Assembly: GCA_963725315.1 (NCBI GenBank)
Contig: CAVRYA010000002.1
Coordinates: forward strand, 1 to 64,000
DNA length: 64,000 nt
Direction of reading: 5' to 3'
From: JBBRHQ01 sp963725315
Lineage (GTDB): Bacteria > Actinomycetota > Thermoleophilia > Solirubrobacterales > 70-9
Position numbers and translations under genes: made by a program
Part shown: one piece after another, positions 54,000 to 62,257 of the stretch
Position numbering within the stretch: the first letter of the stretch is position 1
Layout of the letters: each line of letters starts with the position of its first letter
Notes under the pieces: model-generated
Told to the model about the DNA's origin: nothing
Databases searched by the model: none
Seen by the model: only the letters and a program-made list of their open reading frames with translations

Positions 54000-55135
54000 C
54001 GCGTCCCCTCGGCCTTCTCCCAGGCCCCCGGAGGCCCCTGGCGCAGGCGGTCCCAGAGCCCCAGGGCGATCGAGGCGGTGACCATCACGTAGTAGCGGCA
54101 GATCCGCAGCGGCGCCAGGGGCAGCAGCGGCGCCAGCAGCGCCGCGGCGATCAGCGCCGCCTGCAGCGCCAGGGTGACCGCGTAGATCGCGCCGTGGCCG
54201 AGCAGGGCGAGGTTCGTCGCCAGGGCCAGGACGTGCAACAAGGGGGTCGCGTAGCGAAGGATCCGGTGCGAGGCGATCTGGAAGCCGTAGAGCGCCCCGT
54301 AGCCGCGGGGGGAGGCCATCCCCTCGCCGATCACGATGTCCCAGAGGCCGACCATCATCCGCCGCTTGCGGCGCATCTCGCCGCCCAGCGTGGGGACCAT
54401 CTTCTCCACCGCCAAGGCCGCGGGGACGTAGACCGATCTCAGCCCCCTCTTGGCCAGCTCGAAGGGGAAGGAGAGGTCGTGGCTGCCGGAGGGACGGAGC
54501 GGGATGTAGGCGTCGGCGCGGACGGCGTAGATGCCCCCGTTGCCGGCGGTGATCCCGCCGAGGCCGGACTCGAGCCGGCGGACCGCCATCTCGTAGCGCC
54601 AGTAGGCGCCCTCGAGGTTCTCGCCCCCGGCGTCGGAGAAGCGGACCTGGCCGCAGGCGTAGCCGACGTCCGCGTCCGCCAGGGGCGCGACCAGCGCCTT
54701 CAGCGCCCCGCCCTCCCAGAGGCAGTTGGCATCGGAGAAGGCGAGGACCGTGCCCGAGGCGGACGCGACGGCTGCGTTCTGGGCCTCGACCTTGCCACCG
54801 CGGGGGAGCTCGAGGACGCGATCGGCGCCGGCCTCCCGGGCCCGCTCGGCGGTTGCATCGGTGGAACCGTCGGAGGCGACGATCACCTCCAGCAGCCGCC
54901 TCGGGTAGTCGAGGGCGAGCGCGTTGGCGACCCTGGGGGCGATCACCTCGCCCTCATCGTGGGCGGCGACGATCAGCGAGACGCTTGGCAGCGAGGCGTC
55001 GACGAGAGGCTCGGGCGCCCCGGTCGCGGGCCGCATCCGGCTCAGCAACCAGAGCGCAAGCGGATACCCGGCGTGCGTGTAGACGATCAGCGCCGCCGAG
55101 ACCCAGAAGACCGCTGCCAGAAGCGTCGAGGTCAT
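53996..55135 (-). CDS. Membrane glycosyltransferase family 2
   Basis: 379 residues, intact. An N-terminal helix and three or four C-terminal helices flank a GT-A domain: 'VSLIVAAHDEGEVIAPRVAN', 'EVIVASDGSTDATAERAREA', 'VLAFSDANCLWEGGALKALV' (DxD-like) and 'RRKRRMMVGLWDIVIGEG' (Q/RxxRW-like position). It resembles cellulose-synthase-like or poly-sugar elongating enzymes working at the inner face of the membrane. Overlaps its neighbours by four bases on both sides. Confidence 0.88.
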   Translation of the reverse strand: MTSTLLAAVFWVSAALIVYTHAGYPLALWLLSRMRPATGAPEPLVDASLPSVSLIVAAHDEGEVIAPRVANALALDYPRRLLEVIVASDGSTDATAERAREAGADRVLELPRGGKVEAQNAAVASASGTVLAFSDANCLWEGGALKALVAPLADADVGYACGQVRFSDAGGENLEGAYWRYEMAVRRLESGLGGITAGNGGIYAVRADAYIPLRPSGSHDLSFPFELAKRGLRSVYVPAALAVEKMVPTLGGEMRRKRRMMVGLWDIVIGEGMASPRGYGALYGFQIASHRILRYATPLLHVLALATNLALLGHGAIYAVTLALQAALIAAALLAPLLPLAPLRICRYYVMVTASIALGLWDRLRQGPPGAWEKAEGTR

Positions 55136-56262
55136 CGCGGCGGGGGAGCGAGCTCCCGGTAGAGCTCGATCGTCTGGGCGGCGACGGCGTCCCAGGAGAA
55201 GGGGCCCTCGGCGGCCCGCCGGGCGGCGGCGGCGAGCTCCGCACGAGCCCCTTCTTCCGAGGTCAGCTCGGCCAGCGCCTCGGCGAGCGCGGCCGGGTCA
55301 TCCGGCGGGACGACTCGGGCCGCGCCATGCTCGGCGGCGAGCTCACCGAAGCCGCCGACCGCGGAGAGCACCATCGGCTTGCCGAAGGCCAGCGCCGTGT
55401 AGACGACGCCCGAGTGCTCGGCGTCGCGATAGGGCAGGGCGACGACGTCGGCGCGGTGGAACAGCTCCGGGATCTCGACCTCGTCGATGAAGCGGGGAAC
55501 GAATCGCACGGTGCCCGGAGCGCGGGCCGCCGCCTCGCGCAGCGGCCCCAGGGACATCCTCGGGTTGCCCACCACCCAGAGCTCGGCGGCGCTGCCGAGC
55601 CGCGCGAATGCCTCGATCAGGGTGTCGATCCCCTTGTAGGGGCGAAGCAGCCCAAAGAAGAGGATCACCGGACCCTCGGCCCCCTCCAGCTCGGGCGGCA
55701 GGGGCGCCGGATCCGGGAGTCGGGTCAGGTAGTCGAACGCCCCGTGGGGGATGACGCGGACTCTGCCCGGGTCGAGCCCGACCTGCTCGCGCAGGCGGCG
55801 GGCGCCGAACTCGGAGTGGGCGATTACGGCGTCCATCGCGCCGAAGGCCCGGCGGGCGGCGAATAGGTGGCGCCGGCCCGGTCGCGGTGAGAGGACGTAG
55901 TGCGCGGTGATCACCCGCGGCTGGGCCCGGTCGGCGGGAAGCAGCGCCGGGTCGATCGCCGGCATCGTCAGCCACTGGTGATGGACGACGTCGGCGCCCT
56001 TCAGCGCGCCACGGAGGCGTCGCATGTCAGCGAGGTGCTCGGCCGCCTTGTAGGCGCGCCGGGCGGGGGCGTGGAGGCCGCGGGTGGCGGCGCGACGATA
56101 GAAGAACTCGCGCACCTGGTAGCCGTCGGCGGCCGGCACCTGGCCGTGGAGGAAGCGGCTGGTCAGCAGCTCGACCTCGGCTCCGGCACGGCTCAGGGCC
56201 GCCGCCAGGGCACGGTCGTAGGGCGGCGTGAACGCCGAGGGGTCGACGAGCGAAACGCGCAT
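55132..56262 (-). CDS. Glycosyltransferase family 4
   Basis: 376 residues, intact, a GT-B fold. N-terminal 'MRVSLVDPSAFTPPYDRALA', acceptor-site 'DVVHHQWLTMPAIDPALL', hinge 'VRVIPHGAFDYLTRLPDP', donor-site 'VILFFGLLRPYKGIDTLIEA' and the E-x7-E motif in 'DAEHSGVVYTALAFGKPMVL'. It adds a sugar, from a nucleotide donor, to the lipid-linked repeat. First gene of the minus-strand run GT4-GT2-sugar transferase. Confidence 0.9.
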   Translation of the reverse strand: MRVSLVDPSAFTPPYDRALAAALSRAGAEVELLTSRFLHGQVPAADGYQVREFFYRRAATRGLHAPARRAYKAAEHLADMRRLRGALKGADVVHHQWLTMPAIDPALLPADRAQPRVITAHYVLSPRPGRRHLFAARRAFGAMDAVIAHSEFGARRLREQVGLDPGRVRVIPHGAFDYLTRLPDPAPLPPELEGAEGPVILFFGLLRPYKGIDTLIEAFARLGSAAELWVVGNPRMSLGPLREAAARAPGTVRFVPRFIDEVEIPELFHRADVVALPYRDAEHSGVVYTALAFGKPMVLSAVGGFGELAAEHGAARVVPPDDPAALAEALAELTSEEGARAELAAAARRAAEGPFSWDAVAAQTIELYRELAPPPR

Positions 56263-56286
56263 CAGCGCCGATTATGGTGGCGGTTG

Positions 56287-57213
56287 ATGGAGCCGGACCT
56301 CTCCTACTGCGTCGTGAACACGAATGGCCGCGAGTACCTGCTCGCCTGCCTGGAGGCGATCGAGCGCGCCCATCCGGCCGGGCTGGGGCGGGAGATCCTC
56401 GTCCTCGACAACGCCTCCGAAGACGGCTCCGCGGAGGCGGTTCGCTCACTCGAGCTGCAGGACTGCCGCCTGATCGCCCTGGAGCGCCGAACCGGCAAGG
56501 CCGAGAACGACTCGACCCTGCTCCGCGAGGCGCGCGGGAGCTACTGCCTGCTCCTGAACGAGGACTCCGAGCTCCTCCCCGGTGCGCCGCAGGCCCTGGT
56601 CGAGGCGCTCGAGGCCGATCCGCAGGCCGCCGCCGCCGGAGCGCAGCTGCTCGACGCCGGCGGGAGCCCGGTGCCCTGCGCCTGGCGCTTCCCCGGCGTC
56701 GCCACGGCGCTCGCCGGCGCCCTCTTCCTGCATCGCCGGCTGACCGTCCAGAGCCGCGGGCGGAGGACCCGCGAGGTGGACTGGGCCCAGTCGAGCGCGC
56801 TGATGGTGCGCCGGGGAGCGGCGGCGGAGGTCGGCTACCTCGACCCGGAGTTCTTCGTCTACTACGACGAGTGCGACTTCTGCCGCCGCCTTCGCGATGC
56901 CGGCCGGCGGGTCCTCTACGTCCCCGGCGCCCGGGCGATCCATCACGACCAGCTCGCGACGGACCTCGCGGCCGGGCTGCCGAGGATCGTCGAGTTCCAC
57001 CGCAACCGCGACCTCTACATGCGTAAGCACGGCTCGGCCGCGGCGGCGCTGGCGGTGCGCTGGCTGACCGCCTGGAGCTACGCGGCGCGGGCCCTGGCGG
57101 CGACGGTGCTGCCGGGCCACCCGGCGCGCGTCTACCTCGCCCACGCGCGCCAGGCGCTGCACCCCGGGCACGGCCAGGGGCTGCGCGACCTGGCGAGCCG
57201 CAGCGAGGGATGA
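56287..57213 (+). CDS. Glycosyltransferase family 2 (rhamnosyltransferase-like)
   Basis: 308 residues from ATG 56287, intact. 'EILVLDNASEDGSAEAVRSL', 'NDSTLLREARGSYCLLLNED' (DxD-like NED), 'DWAQSSALMVRRGAAAEVGY' and 'FFVYYDECDFCRRLRDAGRR' form the GT-A site of the WbbL/RfbF group. A hydrophobic C-terminal helix suggests membrane contact. Divergent from the GT4 gene by 24 bases. Confidence 0.9.
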   Translation: MEPDLSYCVVNTNGREYLLACLEAIERAHPAGLGREILVLDNASEDGSAEAVRSLELQDCRLIALERRTGKAENDSTLLREARGSYCLLLNEDSELLPGAPQALVEALEADPQAAAAGAQLLDAGGSPVPCAWRFPGVATALAGALFLHRRLTVQSRGRRTREVDWAQSSALMVRRGAAAEVGYLDPEFFVYYDECDFCRRLRDAGRRVLYVPGARAIHHDQLATDLAAGLPRIVEFHRNRDLYMRKHGSAAAALAVRWLTAWSYAARALAATVLPGHPARVYLAHARQALHPGHGQGLRDLASRSEG

Positions 57214-57290
57214 GCCGGCTGGAAGTAACGCCCGCTCCGGGGAGTTTCCCGGAAGACCACCGACTGTCCAGCCAGGAGGGAGTACCGAAG

Positions 57291-57728
57291 TTGGCCCGGG
57301 GATTTCTTGTCTATCTGACCACCGCGCTCCTGCTCGTCGCCTGCGCCGCCGGAGCCCTGGCTGCCTCATCGCCGACTCCGAAGCCGGGTCGTTACAACCC
57401 GACGTGTCCCCAGGGCTATTCGTCGATGTGCGGGGAAGGCGTTTTCATCGTCCTCCCCGGCGCCCGCAAGATCGAGAAGTTCGCCGTCGTGCCCTGGCCG
57501 AACAACCCGAGCAATCCGGCCACCGGGATCTGCGGCCGCGACAACCCCTTCATCAAGACCAGGATCCCGATCAAGAACGGCAAGTTCGCCTACTCGGGCA
57601 CCGCCTCGGGGAAGAGCCTGACCTGGACCGGCAAGTGGATCTCGGCCAAGAGGATGGTAGGGACCGTGAAGTGGGCCGGGTGCAGCACCTTGGTCAAGTA
57701 CACGGCGAAGCTGATCCCGGCCCCCTAG
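57291..57728 (+). CDS. Small secreted protein, unknown
   Basis: 145 residues from TTG 57291, chosen because AGGAGGG lies ten bases upstream and a signal peptide ('GFLVYLTTALLLVACAAGAL') starts right after it. The longer frame from 57210 has neither. The mature part has four Cys ('NPTCPQGYSSMCGEG', 'GICGRDN', 'WAGCSTLV') that could form two disulfides, with beta-rich sequence 'FAYSGTASGKSLTWTGKWIS'. I do not recognise the family. It sits inside the polysaccharide cluster and ends five bases before the convergent flippase gene. Confidence 0.7.
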   Translation: MARGFLVYLTTALLLVACAAGALAASSPTPKPGRYNPTCPQGYSSMCGEGVFIVLPGARKIEKFAVVPWPNNPSNPATGICGRDNPFIKTRIPIKNGKFAYSGTASGKSLTWTGKWISAKRMVGTVKWAGCSTLVKYTAKLIPAP

Positions 57729-57733
57729 GAGCG

Positions 57734-59278
57734 CTACTGGCGCAGGGCGTCCTCGTCCATCGCCTCCGCTTCGAACACCTCCGGAACATTGCCCGGGGCC
57801 CCGGCCGGCGCCTCCCCAAGCGCCCGTAGGCGCTCGCGCAGCTCGCCCGGGTGGCGCAGGAGCGCGAGCCAGCGCCGCTCGCCCTCGGAGAAGAAGCCGC
57901 TGAGCAGGAGCAGCGCCGGGTAGCAGAGCACCAGGGCCACCCGCCCGAGCAGCCCGGCCGCCCCCTCGGTCGGCATCACCAGCTCCCCGATCCCGATCAG
58001 CGCGGCCGCGGCCAGCACGACCCTCGCCAGCCTGCCCCACTCGTAGGGGACCGGGAAGAGCCGCTGGGTGAAGACGTACATCAGGGCCAGCACCACGATG
58101 TAGGAGGCGACCAGCGCCAGGCCCGCTCCGACGATCCCCATCGAGGGGACGAGGGCGAGGTTGAGGCCGACGTTGACGACCGTCGCGGCGATCGTCGCCG
58201 GGAGGTTGAACTCGGTTCGTCCCGTCCGCCCCAGGATCACCACCAGCACCATGTAGAGGGCGTAGAGGGTGACCCCGGTGGTGACCAACCCGACCGCCTT
58301 GAACGAGCCGAAGAAGTCGGGCGCGGCGAGGGCTCGCACGATCCAGCGCGCCAGCAGCCACATCGCGGTGACCGCGAAAGCGCAGCCGGCGGTGAACAGG
58401 GTGACGACGACCGAGTAGGCGCGGCGGGCCTCTCCGTCGTCGCGGATCGAGTAGGCCAGGGGGGGCCAGGCGAGCTGGAAGCCCCGAACGAACACGTTGA
58501 CCCCCTGGCCGAATTTGACGGCGAGCGAGTAGAGCCCGGCCTCGGCGAGACCGGCGGAGCGGACCAGGATGATCCGGTCGATGAAGTTGAGCGAGTAGAG
58601 CGAGAGCTCGGCCGGCATTGTCGGCAGGCCGAAACGCATCAGCCTGCGCAGCAGGGGTCCGTCCCAGAGCAGCGCGAGGCGACGCCGGTGGACGACGATC
58701 AGGCCGGCGACGAATACGGCGCCGGTCCCGTAGCTGCCGAGCAGCAGCCCCCGCGCGCCGTCCCCTTCCCCGACGACGAGCGCGACCGTGACCGGGATCG
58801 TCACCAGCACGTTGGCAATCGTGGTCACGAAGAAGGGACGGGCTCGCTCCTCGAGCCTGAAGATGGTCAGCAGGAACTCGAGCAGGGTCAGCACCCAGAG
58901 ACCGCCGATCGCGATCCGCACCAGCTCGGCGTCGGGGCGGTCGAGCAGGGCGCGGGAGAGCGGCTCGGCGAGCGGGAGCGCCAGCAGGGCGCCTGCGGTG
59001 GTCGCCCAGAAGAGGACCGCGAAGGAGGAGCGCAACACCGCGGCCGGGTCCTCGTCGGGCTTGTAGTAGAAGCGGAGCAGGGCCTCGATCACCCCGAGGC
59101 GGACGATGATGCTGGCGGCGACCACGGCAGAGAAGAGGACCTCGGCCGCGCCGTAGTCGGCGGGGGTCAGGTAGCGCGTGTAGAGCGGCAGCAGGGCTAC
59201 CGCGATCAGCTTCGAGACAATGCTCGCGCCCGTATAGGCCGCGCCGGTGGTCGCCAGGCGGCGCAGGTAGCCGCTCAT
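57734..59278 (-). CDS. wzx: Wzx-type polysaccharide flippase
   Basis: 514 residues, intact, with about fourteen hydrophobic helices of the MATE/Wzx fold: 'LIAVALLPLYTRYLTPADYG', 'LSLYSLNFIDRIILVRSAGL' and 'AEAGLYSLAVKFGQGVNVFV'. It would flip the undecaprenyl-linked repeat to the outer face. It precedes no gene overlap but lies ten bases downstream of the O-antigen-ligase-like gene on the same strand, so the two form one transcript. Confidence 0.9.
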   Translation of the reverse strand: MSGYLRRLATTGAAYTGASIVSKLIAVALLPLYTRYLTPADYGAAEVLFSAVVAASIIVRLGVIEALLRFYYKPDEDPAAVLRSSFAVLFWATTAGALLALPLAEPLSRALLDRPDAELVRIAIGGLWVLTLLEFLLTIFRLEERARPFFVTTIANVLVTIPVTVALVVGEGDGARGLLLGSYGTGAVFVAGLIVVHRRRLALLWDGPLLRRLMRFGLPTMPAELSLYSLNFIDRIILVRSAGLAEAGLYSLAVKFGQGVNVFVRGFQLAWPPLAYSIRDDGEARRAYSVVVTLFTAGCAFAVTAMWLLARWIVRALAAPDFFGSFKAVGLVTTGVTLYALYMVLVVILGRTGRTEFNLPATIAATVVNVGLNLALVPSMGIVGAGLALVASYIVVLALMYVFTQRLFPVPYEWGRLARVVLAAAALIGIGELVMPTEGAAGLLGRVALVLCYPALLLLSGFFSEGERRWLALLRHPGELRERLRALGEAPAGAPGNVPEVFEAEAMDEDALRQ

Positions 59279-59288
59279 CGATTCGAGC

Positions 59289-60842
59289 CTACGCGGAGGG
59301 GCGGATCGCCAGCGATCCCGACATCGCCAGGAGCACCCAGGTGATCGGATCCTCGTAGAAGCCCGCGTAGGCCAGGGTGTGGACGATCAACGCTACGAAC
59401 ATCGCGAGGACGGCGGCCCGGGCCACGACATATGCCCCTCCGTCCCGGTCGAACGCGATCAGGCCGGCGGAACGTGTCGCCGGAGGGCCACGGCCGAGGC
59501 CCGGCATCAGGCCGCGCAGGCCGGTCAGCATCGTCCACAGCGCTGTGGCCAGTAGCGCCAGGTACAGGGTTAGGCCGAGCAGGCCCTGTTCGGCGGCTAT
59601 CGTGACCGGCTCGGTGTGGGACTCGCTCACCGGAGCCTTGCCGCCGGCGTTGCGGCGGAAGGCGGTCGAGAACGAGCCCGACCCGTATCCGGCGAACGGG
59701 CGGTTGCCGAACAGCTCGGCACCCCCGGAGATCAGGTTGGCCCGGCCGCTGGTGTCCTTGTTGACGGTTCCGCCGGAGGAGAGGTCGATCTTCAGCGAGC
59801 CACCCGCGGCGAGGACGAAGACGGCGGCGCCGACGGCCGTTGCCGCGCAGGCCAGGGCGGTCCAGCGTAGGCTCCAGCGCAGCGCCGCCAGCACCGCGAT
59901 CCCGGCCAGGAGGGCGGCGAAGCTCGACTGCGAGAAGGTCGTGGCCAGGCCGAGCCAGGTGAAGGCGATCGCCGCCGCCAGGGCTAGCCCGGCCCGGCGC
60001 TGCCGGGTGAAGAGCAGGGCCGCCGTGAGGGCGACGATGACCAGCGCCAGGTAGCGGCCGTAGACGTTTGGGTCCCAGAACAGCGAGTTGACCCTGAAGT
60101 AGACGTGGAACTCGTTGGAGCGGATCACCGCCCCGTTCCAGAGCAGCTCGCGGCTCGCGTACTCGACCAGGCCGACCGCGACAAACAGCAGCGTCTCAGC
60201 GGCGACGACGACCAGGGCGGCCACCAGCAGACGGCGGTCCCAGCGCACCCCGAACAGCAGGGCGAAGGCGATCGAGAAGGGGACGACGAAGAAGCAGGCG
60301 TTCTGGAGTCCCTGGGAGGAGTCGTCGGAGTAGAGGGTCTGTAGCGCATACACGACGACGACTGCGGCCAGGATGCGGGGAAGCCAGGACGCGGGAAACC
60401 GGGTGGCCGGCCCAGCGGACCCTCCTGCCCCCTCGCCCTGCGCCGGGCGCCAGTCCCGGAGCGCCGTCGCCAGCACTCCCCCCGCGATCACCATGTAGAG
60501 GGGGACGAGGAGGTTCGCCTGGTCGCCGCCGGCGTGCAGGGGAACGCGGAAGGGGAGCGCCGCGACGATCGCCAGCGGCAGCAGCAGCGGGCGGCGGGAG
60601 AAGAGCAGCGCCAGAACGGCGATCAGGACGATCGCCGCCGCGGCGAAGGCGGCGAGGCGGGCGGGCGTGTCGCGCAGATCTGAGATCGCCGCTGAGTGCC
60701 ACTGGTCGCCGGCGATCAGGACAGGGAAGAGCGCCAGCGCCAGCAGCATCGCGACCGAGCGCGCCCGCGAGGGGGCGAGGAGGATCGCGGCCGCCGCAGC
60801 GGCGGCGGCGGCCACGACCCCGGCCCCGGCGAGTGCGCTCAA
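59289..60842 (-). CDS. O-antigen ligase / polymerase-like (Wzy_C) membrane protein
   Basis: 517 residues from TTG 60842, which overlaps the stop of the upstream gene (TTGA). About twelve helices, with a large outer loop that holds the family motif 'NRPFAGYGSGSF' and 'SESHTEPVTIAAEQGLLGLT'. Proteins of this type polymerise or ligate lipid-linked sugars; together with the flippase this indicates a Wzx/Wzy-style pathway. Intact. Confidence 0.87.
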   Translation of the reverse strand: MSALAGAGVVAAAAAAAAAILLAPSRARSVAMLLALALFPVLIAGDQWHSAAISDLRDTPARLAAFAAAAIVLIAVLALLFSRRPLLLPLAIVAALPFRVPLHAGGDQANLLVPLYMVIAGGVLATALRDWRPAQGEGAGGSAGPATRFPASWLPRILAAVVVVYALQTLYSDDSSQGLQNACFFVVPFSIAFALLFGVRWDRRLLVAALVVVAAETLLFVAVGLVEYASRELLWNGAVIRSNEFHVYFRVNSLFWDPNVYGRYLALVIVALTAALLFTRQRRAGLALAAAIAFTWLGLATTFSQSSFAALLAGIAVLAALRWSLRWTALACAATAVGAAVFVLAAGGSLKIDLSSGGTVNKDTSGRANLISGGAELFGNRPFAGYGSGSFSTAFRRNAGGKAPVSESHTEPVTIAAEQGLLGLTLYLALLATALWTMLTGLRGLMPGLGRGPPATRSAGLIAFDRDGGAYVVARAAVLAMFVALIVHTLAYAGFYEDPITWVLLAMSGSLAIRPSA

Positions 60843-61363
60843 CCGCCTTGCCCCTTGCCCGCCCTGCGGCAGCCGTTCCGTCTGGGCTCGACAAGGTGAA
60901 GGCGAAGCGTGCCGCCTGCCGTCAGAGCCCTGTCCTGGCCGGTGAGGACGACGCGCAGCTTGTAGCGCCCGGGCGATGCGCGCCTGCCGAAGCGGTCGCG
61001 GCCGTCCCAGTGGAAGGTCGCGAACCGGTAGCGCTTCAGGAAGCGGTCCCTGGCCAGGGTGCGGACCAGCCTTCCGTCCGGATCGACGATCTGCACGTTG
61101 GCCCGGTCCGAGCGGGTCACCCGGAACCGGATGCGGGCGTTGTCGGCGAGGCAATCGCCGTTCGGGCTGAATGCGGTCACGTGCTTGACCCTGCCGTCGG
61201 AGGTGACGAAGGTGCGGCCGAGGGTGACCTTGTCGAGGATCAGCGGCTCGCGCTTCAGCCGCTGGGCGTAGGCGAAGGCGCCGACCGTCGCCACCAGCAG
61301 CAGCGCGAAGACGAACGGCGCGAGGGCACGGATCAGCGGCGCGCGATCGTCTGCGGGCTCCAC
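60839..61363 (-). CDS. Membrane-anchored protein with a FlgD-like Ig domain
   Basis: 174 residues, intact. One N-terminal helix ('ALAPFVFALLLVATVGAFAY') is followed by a single beta-sandwich: 'HVTAFSPNGDCLADNARIRF', 'VQIVDPDGRLVRTLARDRFL', 'FHWDGRDRFGRRASPGRYKL' and 'RVVLTG'. The 'FSPNGD...W-DGRD-G-----G-Y' pattern is that of FlgD/CHU_C-type Ig domains found in surface proteins. It is translationally coupled to the ligase-like gene, so it may help the polymerase outside the membrane (inference). Confidence 0.78.
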   Translation of the reverse strand: MEPADDRAPLIRALAPFVFALLLVATVGAFAYAQRLKREPLILDKVTLGRTFVTSDGRVKHVTAFSPNGDCLADNARIRFRVTRSDRANVQIVDPDGRLVRTLARDRFLKRYRFATFHWDGRDRFGRRASPGRYKLRVVLTGQDRALTAGGTLRLHLVEPRRNGCRRAGKGQGG

Positions 61364-61412
61364 GGGCGGATCAGATTACCCGCGGCACGGCGACCGCCGC
61401 GCGGCGGGCGGT

Positions 61413-62162
61413 TCAGCTCGAGGCGCGGTCCTCGCCGACGACGACAGCCACCTCGGCGCTGGCCGCGGAGGCGGCGATCTCCTGCGTCATCAGCCGCAGC
61501 TTCGGGATCCCGACGGCTCTGGAGATATCCCTCGCCTCCGGGCCACGGCCGCGCCGGTACATGACCACGCTCTTGGCGAAGCTCGACGGGGTATTGGTCA
61601 CCGCGTCCAGCGTGTAGCCCTTGCGATCGAGCTTGTCGCCGTAGCGACCGGCGAGCCCCGAGACCGCGGTGCCGTTGAGCACCGAGACCTTGATGTTCTT
61701 CGGCTGCAGCGAAGAGGTCGTCCTCGCCGTCCTGCCGTGCTTTCCCTCCTCGTTGCCGAGGAAGTGCGTAGCGGCGTAGGCAACGCCCGCGCCGAGCAGC
61801 ACCACGGCAGCGATGATCAGGGCGAGGTAGCGAGGCTCCGGCAGCGCCGCGCGGAAGCGCTCCATCCGGGTCAGCTCCGGCAGCCCGGCCTCGCGGCGCT
61901 CCCGGCGCACGTCTCGTTTCGACGCCGCCTGCTGCTTGACCCTGCGCGCCTCCTCGATCTCGCGCAGCTCCTGGGCCCTGGAGGCCGCCAGCTCCGAGGT
62001 CTCCTCTTTCGCCGTCGCGTCGCGCTCGGGCGCGCTCCCGGCCCACTCGCGCAGGCGGCGGATGTCGCGCGCCTGGGTGAACTGGATGAAGATCAGGAGC
62101 CCCAGACCGGCGAAGGCGACCAGGCCGGCGTAGGCGCCAACGTCCCGCGCTATCTCGAGCAA
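61413..62162 (-). CDS. LytR C-terminal-domain membrane protein
   Basis: 249 residues from TTG 62162, intact. Two hydrophobic helices (residues ~10-28 and ~113-132) flank a charged coiled-coil region ('QELREIEEARRVKQQAASKR'). The C-terminal ~95 residues match the LytR_C domain: 'NIKVSVLNGTAVSGLAGRYG', 'DKLDRKGYTLDAVTNTPS' and 'VVMYRRGRGPEARDISRAVG'. This domain accompanies LCP ligases that attach polymers to peptidoglycan, but the LCP catalytic domain is absent here. A cell-wall anchoring accessory is a fair guess. Confidence 0.82.
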   Translation of the reverse strand: MLEIARDVGAYAGLVAFAGLGLLIFIQFTQARDIRRLREWAGSAPERDATAKEETSELAASRAQELREIEEARRVKQQAASKRDVRRERREAGLPELTRMERFRAALPEPRYLALIIAAVVLLGAGVAYAATHFLGNEEGKHGRTARTTSSLQPKNIKVSVLNGTAVSGLAGRYGDKLDRKGYTLDAVTNTPSSFAKSVVMYRRGRGPEARDISRAVGIPKLRLMTQEIAASAASAEVAVVVGEDRASS

Positions 62163-62257
62163 GGCTGTTCCACGGGGGCTTGGCCCGTGACCAATGTTGG
62201 CGATGGCGGCAGGATCGGCGGGATGTTAGGGGGGCAGGGGGACCGCAGGAGCGGTGC

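Noticed and set aside
57851..59344. 497-codon plus-strand frame opposite the flippase.
   Set aside because: Charged, repetitive shadow of a membrane-protein gene; no protein-like pattern.
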